64,000 nt of DNA from Flavobacteriaceae bacterium S0862 (GTDB lineage: Bacteria; Bacteroidota; Bacteroidia; Flavobacteriales; Flavobacteriaceae), in assembly GCA_023015825.1 (NCBI GenBank), contig JALKAW010000008.1, positions 167,292 through 231,291 on the forward strand, written 5' to 3'. Made by a program: the position numbers and the translations under genes. This document shows, in pieces, positions 56,439 to 64,000 of the stretch. The notes beneath the pieces are model-generated. The model searched no databases and was not told the DNA's origin. It was given only the letters and a program-made list of their open reading frames with translations. Each line of letters begins with the position of its first letter. The first letter of the stretch is position 1.

Positions 56439-57035
56439 ATGGCTCAAGATGGTGGAGGTATCAATCCAAAAGATGGAGGAGGCATCAACCCAAAAGATGG
56501 TGGAGGCATCAACCCAAAAGATGGAGGAGGTATCAACCCAAAAGACGGTGGAGGCATCAACCCTAAAGATGGTGGAGGTATCAATCCAAAAGATGGTGGA
56601 GGTATCAATCCAAAAGATGGAGGAGGCATCAACCCAAAAGATGGTGGAGGCATCAATCCAAAAGATGGAGGAGGCATCAACCCAAAAGATGGTGGAGGTA
56701 TCAACCCAAAAGATGGAGGAGGTATCAACCCAAAAGATGGAGGAGGCATCAATCCAAAAGATGGAGGAGGTATTAACCCAAAAGATGGTGGAGGCATCAA
56801 CCCTAAAGATGGAGGAGGCATCAACCCAAAAGACGGTGGAGGCATCAACCCTAAAGATGGTGGAGGTATCAATCCAAAAGATGGTGGAGGTATCAATCCA
56901 AAAGATGGAGGAGGTATTAACCCAAAAGATGGAGGAGGCATCAACCCAAAAGACGGAGGAGGTATTAACCCAAAAGATGGAGGAGAAATATTATCTCCTA
57001 AAAAAAGCTGGTGGAGTAGGATTTTCGGCTCCTAA
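56439..57035 (+). CDS. GGGINPKD octapeptide repeat protein (22 exact copies)
   Basis: 198 residues: MAQD, then 22 uninterrupted perfect copies of GGGINPKD (residues 5-180), then GGEILSPKKS and the aromatic tail WWSRIFGS. There is no signal peptide, membrane helix or other domain. The repeat is Gly/Pro-rich and probably disordered or a regular extended rod. The DNA copies differ only by silent changes, so the protein is real and under selection. The same octapeptide, with the same PKKS cap, occurs in the membrane protein of the divergent operon. Function unknown; substrate, scaffold or ligand of the caspase/TIR machinery are the leading ideas. Confidence 0.85.
   Translation: MAQDGGGINPKDGGGINPKDGGGINPKDGGGINPKDGGGINPKDGGGINPKDGGGINPKDGGGINPKDGGGINPKDGGGINPKDGGGINPKDGGGINPKDGGGINPKDGGGINPKDGGGINPKDGGGINPKDGGGINPKDGGGINPKDGGGINPKDGGGINPKDGGGINPKDGGGINPKDGGEILSPKKSWWSRIFGS
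56451..56978 (+). repeat. 22 tandem 24-base repeats
   Basis: Each unit has the form GGW-GGA-GGY-ATY-AAY-CCW-AAA-GAY. All differences lie at third codon positions. Units 5-7 (56547-56618) and 17-19 (56835-56906) are identical over 72 bases, both preceded by a unit ending in GAC, which shows a larger internal duplication. A decayed unit lies out of frame after the stop at 57041-57064. Confidence 0.97.
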
Positions 57036-57132
57036 AAAATGGAGGAGGTATCAACTCTAAAGAATTTCGATGCATAAATCCGAAGTGAATTCTATCTAAT
57101 AACATTAAATAAACGCCCTAGTATAACAATAT

Positions 57133-57164
57133 AAAAAAGCCAATTCATTTGAATTGGCTTTTTT
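57133..57164. terminator. bidirectional terminator
   Basis: AAAAAAGCCAATTCA and TGAATTGGCTTTTTT form 15 perfect pairs with a two-base loop, between the repeat gene and the convergent amidohydrolase. Confidence 0.9.
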
Positions 57165-57178
57165 AATTTTAATGAATA

Positions 57179-60100
57179 TTAATGAGTGCCTATAATACAA
57201 CCACAAGTTTCTCTTGTAAAACTTTGACTTTCTTCATGCCATGGAAAAGCTGAATTGTATTTATTGTTTTCCCAATAGAATTTACCTCTAGTACTTTCAT
57301 GATTACCAATTTCATTCATGGTTTCAGTATCATATAATCTACCATTAACCATAGTATAAATAACGCTTTCAGAATTTCTAATGTTTTCTAGCGGATTTTT
57401 GTCTAAAACAATTAGGTCGGCAAGTTTTCCAACCTCAAGGGAGCCAATGTCATTTCCTGCACCAATATATTCAGCACCATTAAGTGTGGCTGCTCTTAGA
57501 GCTTCCATATTAGTCATGCCTCCTTGCTGAAGCATCCAAAGCTCCCAGTGAGCACCTAAGCCTTGTAACTGTCCATGAGCACCTAAATTTACCTTAACAC
57601 CGACATCAGTAAGCGCTTTACACACTTTTGAAGTTGCAATATAGCCATTCTCATATTCCTCTTGTGGCACCATTACACGATGTCTTGAGCGTGCATCAAC
57701 AATACTACGTGGCATATATTTTAATAGTTTTTCGTTTTCCCAAACGTTCGTGTTTTGATACCAATAATATTCTCCACTCATTCCTGCATAATTTACAACA
57801 AGAGTAGGAGTGTAGCCTGTATTACTATTTCCCCAAAGTGTCATAACATCTTTATATACGGGAGCAATCGGAATATTATGCTCTACTCCAGTGTGTCCAT
57901 CCATAATCATTGTCATGTTATGGTAAAACGTTGAGCCTCCTTCAGGCACTACAAAAATACCTTCTTCACGAGCTGCTTGTAATACCTGTTGACGCTGTTC
58001 TCTGCGAGGTTGGTTATAACTTTTAACCGATAATGCTCCAAATGCTTTTGTACGCTTAATTGAAGAACGAGCATCATCTAAACTATTAATAACAGCTTTA
58101 AAATCACCCTCGGCTCCATATAGTATGTGTCCTGTTGAATATAATCTAGGTCCAACTAAAGTTCCGTTTTTCTGTAACTCAGATAAAGCAAAGACTGCTT
58201 GAGTATTAGCAGAAGGGTCATGAGCAGTGGTAATTCCAAACGCTAAATTCGCATAGAATTGCCAATGTTTTTGAGTGGTTAAACCATCACGAAATCCACC
58301 AATATGTGCATGAGCATCAACAATTCCTGGCATAATGGTTTTACCTGAGACATCATAAATTTTTGTATTAGAAGGTATTGAAACTTCTGAAGATGTTCCT
58401 ATAGCTTCAATTTTGTTTTGGTTAACTATAATGGTTCCGTTTTCTATCACTTTGTCACCTTCCATAGTGATAATTCGTGCATTTTTGAAGGCGATTCTTC
58501 CACTTGGTTTATCTGTTTTTACTTGTAAATTGATAGTCACTTTAGGTTTAGTTACCAATTTAGTGTCTAATGAAGCAGGAGCAGAATAATACTCATTGCC
58601 AAGTGTCCAGTGAATTGTTTTACTGTCTTTAGACCAATGCAAATTAATTCCAGCATCTTTAGTCAGTTGTGTTACAGGTACAAAGTTTGATTTGTCAGTT
58701 AAATCAATTGACTTTCCTGCTTGTGGCATTGGTGCCATATATACTTTAAATAAATGAATAAATGCGACCCAATTACCATCTGGACTTGGTAGCAGTCTAT
58801 TGCCATTCTTAGATTTTATATGAGTTCTTTCATGATTACCATTTAAGTCAACACTCTTTAGTTGTTTTGTTAAAGCACCACCAAAAGTGCCTCCATTTTG
58901 AAAGATAATTCGTTTATCATCTTGCGAGAACATTGCGTAATCGCCTTGCTGTGTTAAGAATTTATTATTAGAGCCATCAGCATTCATTACATATAAACCA
59001 GTTTTTTTACTGAAAGTTCTACCTTGGTCACCATTACCTCCTTCTTTTCTATAAACAATTTTAGAACCATTATTTGAATATGAAGGGTTTCTATAAATCC
59101 CTTTTTGAGAATTTAATTTTTTTGGAGTTCCACCATTGGCAGAAACTGAAAAAATATTTCCAAGATTTTCATCATTCCAGGTTACATAGACTATTTGTGA
59201 ACCATCAGGAGAGAATGAAGGTTCAAATTCAAAATCAGTTCCTTGAGTTAATCGCTTAGGTTTTCCTTTTGGTAATTGCATTGTGTATAAATAACCTAAG
59301 GCATTAAACACAATGCTTTTTCCATTGGGTGATGTTTTTACGTCTCTAATAACTTTAGAATTAAAAGAGTCGGGAGCGACAGGTGTGTCAAATTCTACAG
59401 CCTTCGCAATTTTTATATTGGTGCTTACTTCAAAAGGAATATTAGTTACTTGAAGTGTATTTACATTTACTTTGTTAATTTTTCCACCAGACCAAAATAC
59501 TATGCTATCGTCATTTGGTGCCCAACTATAATTACTATACACACCAAATATTGCCCAAGCTTCCTGTTGGTCTTTGTTAAGACCATCAAAAATTGGCCAC
59601 TCTTCACCAGTTTCTAAATCATGAATGTAAAGCGCAGTTTTTGTTCTAATACGTTTTACAAAAGCTAGCTTTTTTCCATCATTTGATATTTGTGGACGAG
59701 CAGCACCTCCTGGACCTCCTGTGATTCTCTCGGTTTTTCCTGTTTCAAAATCATAACGATTAATCACATAAATTTGACTATTAGGGTCTTTGTTGTATTG
59801 AAAGAAGCCTCCAGGATAAACATCCTCGCTATAATACATATAGCGACCATCTTTAGAAATGCAAGGCTCGTTTACATCTTGTTGGTCATTTTTACGCTTT
59901 GTAATTTGTATACCACTTTTACCAGATAAATGATACATCCACATTTCTCCAGCACCTAACGAGCGAGTAGAAGAGAAATGTTTTCTAGCAACCAAGTAGT
60001 TACCATCTGGTGTCCAAACGGCATTATTGAGTAGTCTAAAATTTTCATTGGTGATTTGTTTGGCATTACTACCATCAATATTCATTGTCCATATATTATC

Positions 60101-60433
60101 ACCACCACCTGCATCACTTGTAAATGAAATGGTTTCCCCGTCTGGACTAAAGCGTGGTTGAATTTCGAAAGGTAAACCTGTTCTTAGAGCAGTCGCTTTT
60201 CCACCATTTGCGTTCATAATGAAAATATCTCCAAGGAGATCAAAAGCTATTTTAGTTCCATCAGGACTTACATCTATGTTCATCCAAGTGCCTTCATTGG
60301 TGTTTAAAAGAACTTCTTTAAAATTCCAATCACCTTCTGGATTGGAGACATCCCAAGATTTCTTTTTTTCTTGAGCTGATAGGGTAGTAGAAACTAAAAT
60401 TAGGGCAATTAATAATTGTTGAATTCGATTCAT
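57179..60433 (-). CDS. exported amidohydrolase with TolB-type beta-propeller
   Basis: 1084 residues with a signal peptide (ALILVSTTLSAQ). The N-terminal 620 residues are WD40/TolB-like propeller repeats (for example FSPDGETISFTSDAGGGDNI). The C-terminal part is an amidohydrolase with the metal site DAHAHIGG and the C-terminal GSLEVGKLADLIVLD segment. The architecture is common in Bacteroidota and related to imidazolonepropionase/prolidase-type enzymes; the substrate is unknown. Confidence 0.88.
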   Translation of the reverse strand: MNRIQQLLIALILVSTTLSAQEKKKSWDVSNPEGDWNFKEVLLNTNEGTWMNIDVSPDGTKIAFDLLGDIFIMNANGGKATALRTGLPFEIQPRFSPDGETISFTSDAGGGDNIWTMNIDGSNAKQITNENFRLLNNAVWTPDGNYLVARKHFSSTRSLGAGEMWMYHLSGKSGIQITKRKNDQQDVNEPCISKDGRYMYYSEDVYPGGFFQYNKDPNSQIYVINRYDFETGKTERITGGPGGAARPQISNDGKKLAFVKRIRTKTALYIHDLETGEEWPIFDGLNKDQQEAWAIFGVYSNYSWAPNDDSIVFWSGGKINKVNVNTLQVTNIPFEVSTNIKIAKAVEFDTPVAPDSFNSKVIRDVKTSPNGKSIVFNALGYLYTMQLPKGKPKRLTQGTDFEFEPSFSPDGSQIVYVTWNDENLGNIFSVSANGGTPKKLNSQKGIYRNPSYSNNGSKIVYRKEGGNGDQGRTFSKKTGLYVMNADGSNNKFLTQQGDYAMFSQDDKRIIFQNGGTFGGALTKQLKSVDLNGNHERTHIKSKNGNRLLPSPDGNWVAFIHLFKVYMAPMPQAGKSIDLTDKSNFVPVTQLTKDAGINLHWSKDSKTIHWTLGNEYYSAPASLDTKLVTKPKVTINLQVKTDKPSGRIAFKNARIITMEGDKVIENGTIIVNQNKIEAIGTSSEVSIPSNTKIYDVSGKTIMPGIVDAHAHIGGFRDGLTTQKHWQFYANLAFGITTAHDPSANTQAVFALSELQKNGTLVGPRLYSTGHILYGAEGDFKAVINSLDDARSSIKRTKAFGALSVKSYNQPRREQRQQVLQAAREEGIFVVPEGGSTFYHNMTMIMDGHTGVEHNIPIAPVYKDVMTLWGNSNTGYTPTLVVNYAGMSGEYYWYQNTNVWENEKLLKYMPRSIVDARSRHRVMVPQEEYENGYIATSKVCKALTDVGVKVNLGAHGQLQGLGAHWELWMLQQGGMTNMEALRAATLNGAEYIGAGNDIGSLEVGKLADLIVLDKNPLENIRNSESVIYTMVNGRLYDTETMNEIGNHESTRGKFYWENNKYNSAFPWHEESQSFTRETCGCIIGTH

Positions 60434-60512
60434 TTTATGTGAAAATTTTATGAATCTGAAAGATAATAAAAATGAAACTTGCTTTTATAATTAGTTATTC
60501 ACAATAGCTATA

Positions 60513-60547
60513 AAACAAAAAAGTCCGATTCGTTAGAATCGGACTTT
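60513..60547 (-). terminator. terminator of the thrS-infC-rpmI-rplT operon
   Basis: AAAGTCCGATT and AATCGGACTTT pair over 11 bases with a six-base loop; in the minus direction a T-run follows. Confidence 0.8.
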
Positions 60548-60583
60548 GATAAGCGAAATATATTATACAATAGGCGAAACGCC

Positions 60584-60928
60584 TTATTTAACTTTATTTA
60601 CAATTGCTTCAAAAGCATCAGGGTTATTCATAGCTAAATCGGCTAAAACCTTACGGTTTAATTCGATGTTGTTAGCTTTTAATTTTCCCATAAATTGTGA
60701 ATATGACAATCCGTGTTGTCTAGCTCCTGCGTTAATACGCATGATCCATAATGCACGGAAAGTTCTTTTTTTGTTTCTACGGTCTCTATACGAGTATTGC
60801 ATCGCTTTATCAACCGCATTTTTTGCTACTGTCCAAACGTTTTTACGTCTTCCAAAGTAACCTTTTGCTTGCTTAAGAACCTTTTTTCTTCTGGCTCTTT
60901 TTGCAACTGAATTTACTGATCTTGGCAT
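60584..60928 (-). CDS. rplT: ribosomal protein L20
   Basis: 114 residues, starting [20 protein letters not shown] as usual for L20. It binds 23S rRNA early in 50S assembly and is often a translational repressor of its own operon. Last gene of the operon, 91 bases after rpmI. Confidence 0.97.
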   Translation of the reverse strand: MPRSVNSVAKRARRKKVLKQAKGYFGRRKNVWTVAKNAVDKAMQYSYRDRRNKKRTFRALWIMRINAGARQHGLSYSQFMGKLKANNIELNRKVLADLAMNNPDAFEAIVNKVK

Positions 60929-61019
60929 AATTTTAAATTTTTTTGTAGTAGGCGTTCGATAATCGAAACTTTTATGAGCCTAACTCCATGGTTTATAAAT
61001 AATTTTAACCTAAGCTAAA

Positions 61020-61217
61020 TTACTTTAATCGTAATTGTTGCTTAATGTTTGCTACATCGCTCTCATGTACTAATGTACTGTGAGTTAAAGCTAGCTTACG
61101 CTTTTTAGATTTTTTTGTCAAAATATGACTCTTAAATGCGTGCTTTCTTTTGATTTTTCCAGTTCCAGTTAACTTAAAACGTTTCTTGGCACTAGATTTT
61201 GTTTTCATTTTAGGCAT
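61020..61217 (-). CDS. rpmI: ribosomal protein L35
   Basis: 65 residues; [20 protein letters not shown] is the L35 signature. It lies 49 bases after infC in the conserved order infC-rpmI-rplT. Confidence 0.97.
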   Translation of the reverse strand: MPKMKTKSSAKKRFKLTGTGKIKRKHAFKSHILTKKSKKRKLALTHSTLVHESDVANIKQQLRLK

Positions 61218-61266
61218 TGTTCTCCTCTTTATTTAAATTCACTTCGCTTATTCTTTTTTGATTAAG

Positions 61267-61824
61267 TTATTTTGCTTTTTTAGGAGCAATAAACATAATC
61301 ATTCTTTTTCCTTCTAATTTTGGCATCTGTTCAACTTTTCCGAACTCTTCTAAATCTTGTGCTAAACGTAACAATAAGATTTGACCTTGTTCTTTAAATA
61401 TGATTGAACGTCCTTTAAAAAACACAAAAGCCTTAAGCTTTGCACCATCTTTTAAGAACTTTTCAGCATGTTTCTTTTTAAATTCGTAATCGTGATCATC
61501 TGTATTTGGACCAAAACGAATTTCTTTAACAACAACTTTTGTTGCTTTTGATTTTAAAGCTTTATCCCGTTTCTTTTGTTCATAAAGAAACTTTTTATAG
61601 TCCATAACTTTGCAGACAGGAGGTACAGCTTTTGGCGATATTTCAACAAGATCTAATCCTTGTTCATCAGCAATTGCCAGTGCTTGAGGTGTTTTATAAA
61701 CACCTATTTCAACATTATCACCTACCAAACGAACTTCTGGTGATGTGATTTTTCTGTTTATCCTGTGTTGATCTTCTTTAATTATTCTTGCAGGACCTCT
61801 ATTTCTTCTTCTACGTATTGCTAT
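61267..61824 (-). CDS. infC: translation initiation factor IF-3
   Basis: The first ATG in frame, at 61728, lies inside the N-terminal domain (it begins at the Val of RLVGDN). The conserved start of IF-3 continues upstream as [22 protein letters not shown], preceded by ATA at 61822-61824, with an in-frame TAA shortly before. The true start is therefore a non-standard codon, most likely this AUA, giving 185 residues. IF-3 checks start codons and in other bacteria limits its own synthesis through a rare start. 16 bases after thrS. Confidence 0.88.
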   Translation of the reverse strand: MAIRRRRNRGPARIIKEDQHRINRKITSPEVRLVGDNVEIGVYKTPQALAIADEQGLDLVEISPKAVPPVCKVMDYKKFLYEQKKRDKALKSKATKVVVKEIRFGPNTDDHDYEFKKKHAEKFLKDGAKLKAFVFFKGRSIIFKEQGQILLLRLAQDLEEFGKVEQMPKLEGKRMIMFIAPKKAK

Positions 61825-61840
61825 GACTATATATTTTTAA

Positions 61841-63787
61841 TTAAACTTTAAATTGTTTTAATGTCTTATTTATTTCCTTTTCAACAATTTCTGAGAAATC
61901 TTTTACATTAATCATGCCTAAGTCTTCTCCTCCATGTTTACGAACGCTAATTTTATTTTCGTTCTCTTCATTCTCACCAACAATAATCATGTATGGGATT
62001 TTATTCATTTCGGCTTCCCGAATTTTTTTACCCATGGTCTCATTCCTATTGTCAATAAGGGCGCGAATTTCGTCATTTTCTAACAAATTTAAAACTTTTT
62101 CGGCGTATTTTTCATATTTCTCACTAATTGATAGGATAATAGCCTGTTCTGGCATTAGCCATAATGGAAAATTTCCTCCAGTATGTTCTAGCAGAATAGC
62201 AACAAATCGTTCCATACTACCGAAAGGTGCACGATGTATCATTACAGGTCTATGTAGCTCATTGTCACTGCCTTTATAAGTTAAGTCAAAACGCTCAGGT
62301 AATGTATAATCTACTTGTATTGTTCCAAGTTGCCATTGTCTTCCAAGAGCATCTTTTACCATAAAATCTAATTTAGGACCATAAAATGCTGCTTCTCCAG
62401 TTTCAATAACAAAATTTAACCCTTTGTCTTTTGCGGCATTAATTATTGCTTGTTCTGCTTTATCCCATAAATGATCTTCACCAATATATTTGTCTGGATT
62501 ATCAGGATCTCTTAGGGATACTTGAGCGGTAAAGTTTTCAAACCCTAAAGAACCAAAAACATAAAGAACAAGATCAATTACTTCTTTAAATTCTGTATCT
62601 AATTGATCAGGAGTGCAAAAAATATGTGCATCATCTTGTGTAAAACCTCTTACTCTTGTTAATCCATGTAACTCTCCACTTTGTTCATATCTATAAACAG
62701 TTCCAAATTCAGCATATCGTTTAGGTAGTTCTTTATAACTGAAAGGTTTTGCATTATAAATTTCACAATGGTGAGGACAGTTCATTGGTTTTAATAAAAA
62801 TTCTTCATCCTCTTTGGGTGTTTTAATTGACTGAAAACTATCCTCTCCATATTTGGCATAATGGCCAGAGGTAACATACAGTTCTTTTTGACCAATATGA
62901 GGTGTTACGACCATCTCATAACCAGCTTTTTGTTGAGCCTTTTTAAGAAAATCCTCTAACCTAGCCCTTAAAGCGGCTCCTTTAGGCAGCCATAAAGGAA
63001 GTCCTTGACCAACCTTTTGCGAAAAAGTAAAAAGTTCAAGTTGTTTACCGAGTTTTCTGTGATCACGCTTTTTAGCTTCTTCTAGAAGCTCCAGATATTC
63101 TTTTAGTTCTTTTTGTTTAGGGAAAGATGTACCATAAACACGTGTGAGTTGTGTATTGTTTTCATCACCTCTCCAATAAGCACCTGCAACACTAAGTATT
63201 TTTACGGCTTTAACAATTCCAGTATTTGGGATATGCCCACCACGACATAAATCGGTAAATGTCGAATGGTCGCAAAATGTGATATCACCGTCTTGTAGGT
63301 TTTCAATAAGTTCTACTTTGTACTCATTTCCTTGTTCCTTATAAAAGGATAGCGCATCTGCTTTAGAAACGGATTTCATTTTAAACTCATGCTTTCCGCG
63401 AGCAATCTCTAACATCTTATCCTCAATTGTTTTAAAATCTTTATCAGAAATACTTCTATCCCCAAGATCTATATCATAATAAAATCCATTCTCAATTGCT
63501 GGACCTATAGATAATTTAACTCCAGGATAAAGCTCCTCTAGCGCTTGAGCTAAAATGTGTGCCGATGAATGCCAAAAAGCTTGTTTTCCTTCAGTATCTC
63601 TCCAAGTATATAAAACAAGATTACCATTAGTAGTTAATGTAGTTGAAGTCTCAATAGTTTTATCATTAAACTTTGCAGATATAACATTTCTGGCGAATCC
63701 TTCACTTATATCTTTTGCAACATCTATTACAGTAATATTATTATCATAACTTCTAACACTGCCATCTGGTAAAGTAATTTCAATCAT
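61841..63787 (-). CDS. thrS: threonyl-tRNA synthetase
   Basis: 648 residues from the ATG at 63787 (MIEITLPDGSVRSYDN), the usual start of the TGS domain. A longer frame from 63871 runs through the promoter and is rejected. The editing domain contains HSSAHILAQAL and CRGGHIPNTG. The class II catalytic core has MNCPHHCEIY with the zinc Cys. The C-terminal anticodon domain is complete. Confidence 0.97.
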   Translation of the reverse strand: MIEITLPDGSVRSYDNNITVIDVAKDISEGFARNVISAKFNDKTIETSTTLTTNGNLVLYTWRDTEGKQAFWHSSAHILAQALEELYPGVKLSIGPAIENGFYYDIDLGDRSISDKDFKTIEDKMLEIARGKHEFKMKSVSKADALSFYKEQGNEYKVELIENLQDGDITFCDHSTFTDLCRGGHIPNTGIVKAVKILSVAGAYWRGDENNTQLTRVYGTSFPKQKELKEYLELLEEAKKRDHRKLGKQLELFTFSQKVGQGLPLWLPKGAALRARLEDFLKKAQQKAGYEMVVTPHIGQKELYVTSGHYAKYGEDSFQSIKTPKEDEEFLLKPMNCPHHCEIYNAKPFSYKELPKRYAEFGTVYRYEQSGELHGLTRVRGFTQDDAHIFCTPDQLDTEFKEVIDLVLYVFGSLGFENFTAQVSLRDPDNPDKYIGEDHLWDKAEQAIINAAKDKGLNFVIETGEAAFYGPKLDFMVKDALGRQWQLGTIQVDYTLPERFDLTYKGSDNELHRPVMIHRAPFGSMERFVAILLEHTGGNFPLWLMPEQAIILSISEKYEKYAEKVLNLLENDEIRALIDNRNETMGKKIREAEMNKIPYMIIVGENEENENKISVRKHGGEDLGMINVKDFSEIVEKEINKTLKQFKV

Positions 63788-63809
63788 ATGCGAGTAAAAA
63801 TTTAAAGCG

Positions 63810-63840
63810 CAAAGATAATAGTATAATATATCACATACAA
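63810..63840 (-). promoter_or_regulatory. promoter of the thrS operon
   Basis: On the minus strand TTG (63840 to 63838) and TATCTTTG (63817 to 63810) are separated by 20 bases, and the thrS ATG lies 22 bases downstream. Confidence 0.7.
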
Positions 63841-64000
63841 TATATATATAAGGTATATTTTTACACTTCACCTAATAGTATTCATCGGGATTTGAGTATT
63901 CGATTTGGATTGGTATGGGATTTTTTCATGTGATAAATGTTTGGTTATTAGGTGTTGTGGTGTTGTGTTTTATATTTTGTAAAAAAGAGTTAAGAAAAGG
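63841..64000. other. right-edge stretch with no recognised gene
   Basis: A/T-rich, with stops in all frames at short intervals. I see no tRNA, clear repeat or coding region in this piece; it is probably the intergenic region upstream of thrS. Confidence 0.5.

Noticed and set aside
56444..56944. Open frames on the minus strand and in the second plus frame across the repeat
   Set aside because: A 24-base period keeps every frame open, so these are by-products. Only the GGGINPKD frame has an ATG with a sensible context and a conserved product matched in a neighbour gene.
56451..56978. CRISPR-like array
   Set aside because: The 24-base units are contiguous with no spacers, and they code for a constant octapeptide in frame.
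49564..57035. Mobile element or prophage
   Set aside because: I found no integrase, transposase, att-like direct repeats or tRNA at the ends of the block.
63788..63871. N-terminal extension of thrS
   Set aside because: The extension covers the promoter (63810-63840) and is absent from known ThrS proteins.

Overview
The window looks like a chromosomal segment of a flavobacterium (family Flavobacteriaceae, phylum Bacteroidota). The DNA is AT-rich. Leaders are A-rich, without clear Shine-Dalgarno boxes, and several promoters fit the Bacteroidota form TTG-N19/20-TAnnTTTG. The gene content also fits: a type IX secretion (T9SS) sorting domain, DUF6090 proteins, a split transketolase, a crtY/Z/B/I carotenoid cluster and mitochondrial-type aconitase. 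The genus cannot be fixed from the sequence alone.

Layout. 1-2170: a secreted M43-type metalloprotease cut by the left edge, then the remains of a spondin-domain T9SS cargo gene. 2219-6183: HMG-CoA lyase, an outer-membrane porin, an FMN-binding protein with a four-helix membrane partner, ferritin and a tiny Cys/Lys-rich protein. 6180-18760: a sterol-desaturase-family membrane enzyme, guaB, a Baeyer-Villiger-type monooxygenase, two DUF6090 paralogues (one frameshifted), and a minus-strand run of dipeptidase, class V aminotransferase, serine hydrolase, fucosidase, PAP2 phosphatase and SRPBCC protein. 19013-29508: three SurA/PpiC-type periplasmic folding factors, moxR, aconitase, and a tandem pair of outer-membrane proteins that share their front but not their C-terminal domain. 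29611-35114: a TlpA-like protein and a carotenoid operon under a CarH/LitR-like B12-dependent regulator. 35227-48736: tRNA-Leu(GAG), tRNA-Lys(TTT) and mostly housekeeping genes (aroK, pyrR-like, hslR, transketolase halves, tgt, lptF/G-like, accA, dnaB). 57179-63787: a large TolB-propeller amidohydrolase and the conserved thrS-infC-rpmI-rplT operon. The only stretches over 300 bases without a protein gene are 35115-35573, which holds the two tRNAs, and the region around the frameshift and hairpin at 11361-11628, which is accounted for below.

The most unusual part is 49564-57035, about 7.5 kb between ordinary genes. A tightly packed minus-strand operon encodes a membrane TPR protein, a single-pass membrane protein, a caspase-like/alpha-beta hydrolase/TPR fusion, a 74-residue PGDYG-like protein, a TIR-domain membrane protein and a coiled-coil membrane protein. 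Divergent from it is a gene whose product is 22 exact copies of GGGINPKD plus a short aromatic tail. The single-pass membrane protein carries four copies of the same octapeptide in exact 8-residue register. Both arrays end in a PKKS cap. Caspase, TIR and TPR domains in one operon fit a bacterial conflict or immune system. The shared octapeptide suggests that the repeat protein is a substrate, scaffold or ligand of this machinery. I know of no described system with this component.

Function in context. The carotenoid genes probably make zeaxanthin under light control. The ferritin neighbourhood may link extracytoplasmic electron transfer to iron storage. The folding factors and MoxR serve envelope biogenesis. 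These links are inferences from family membership and gene order.
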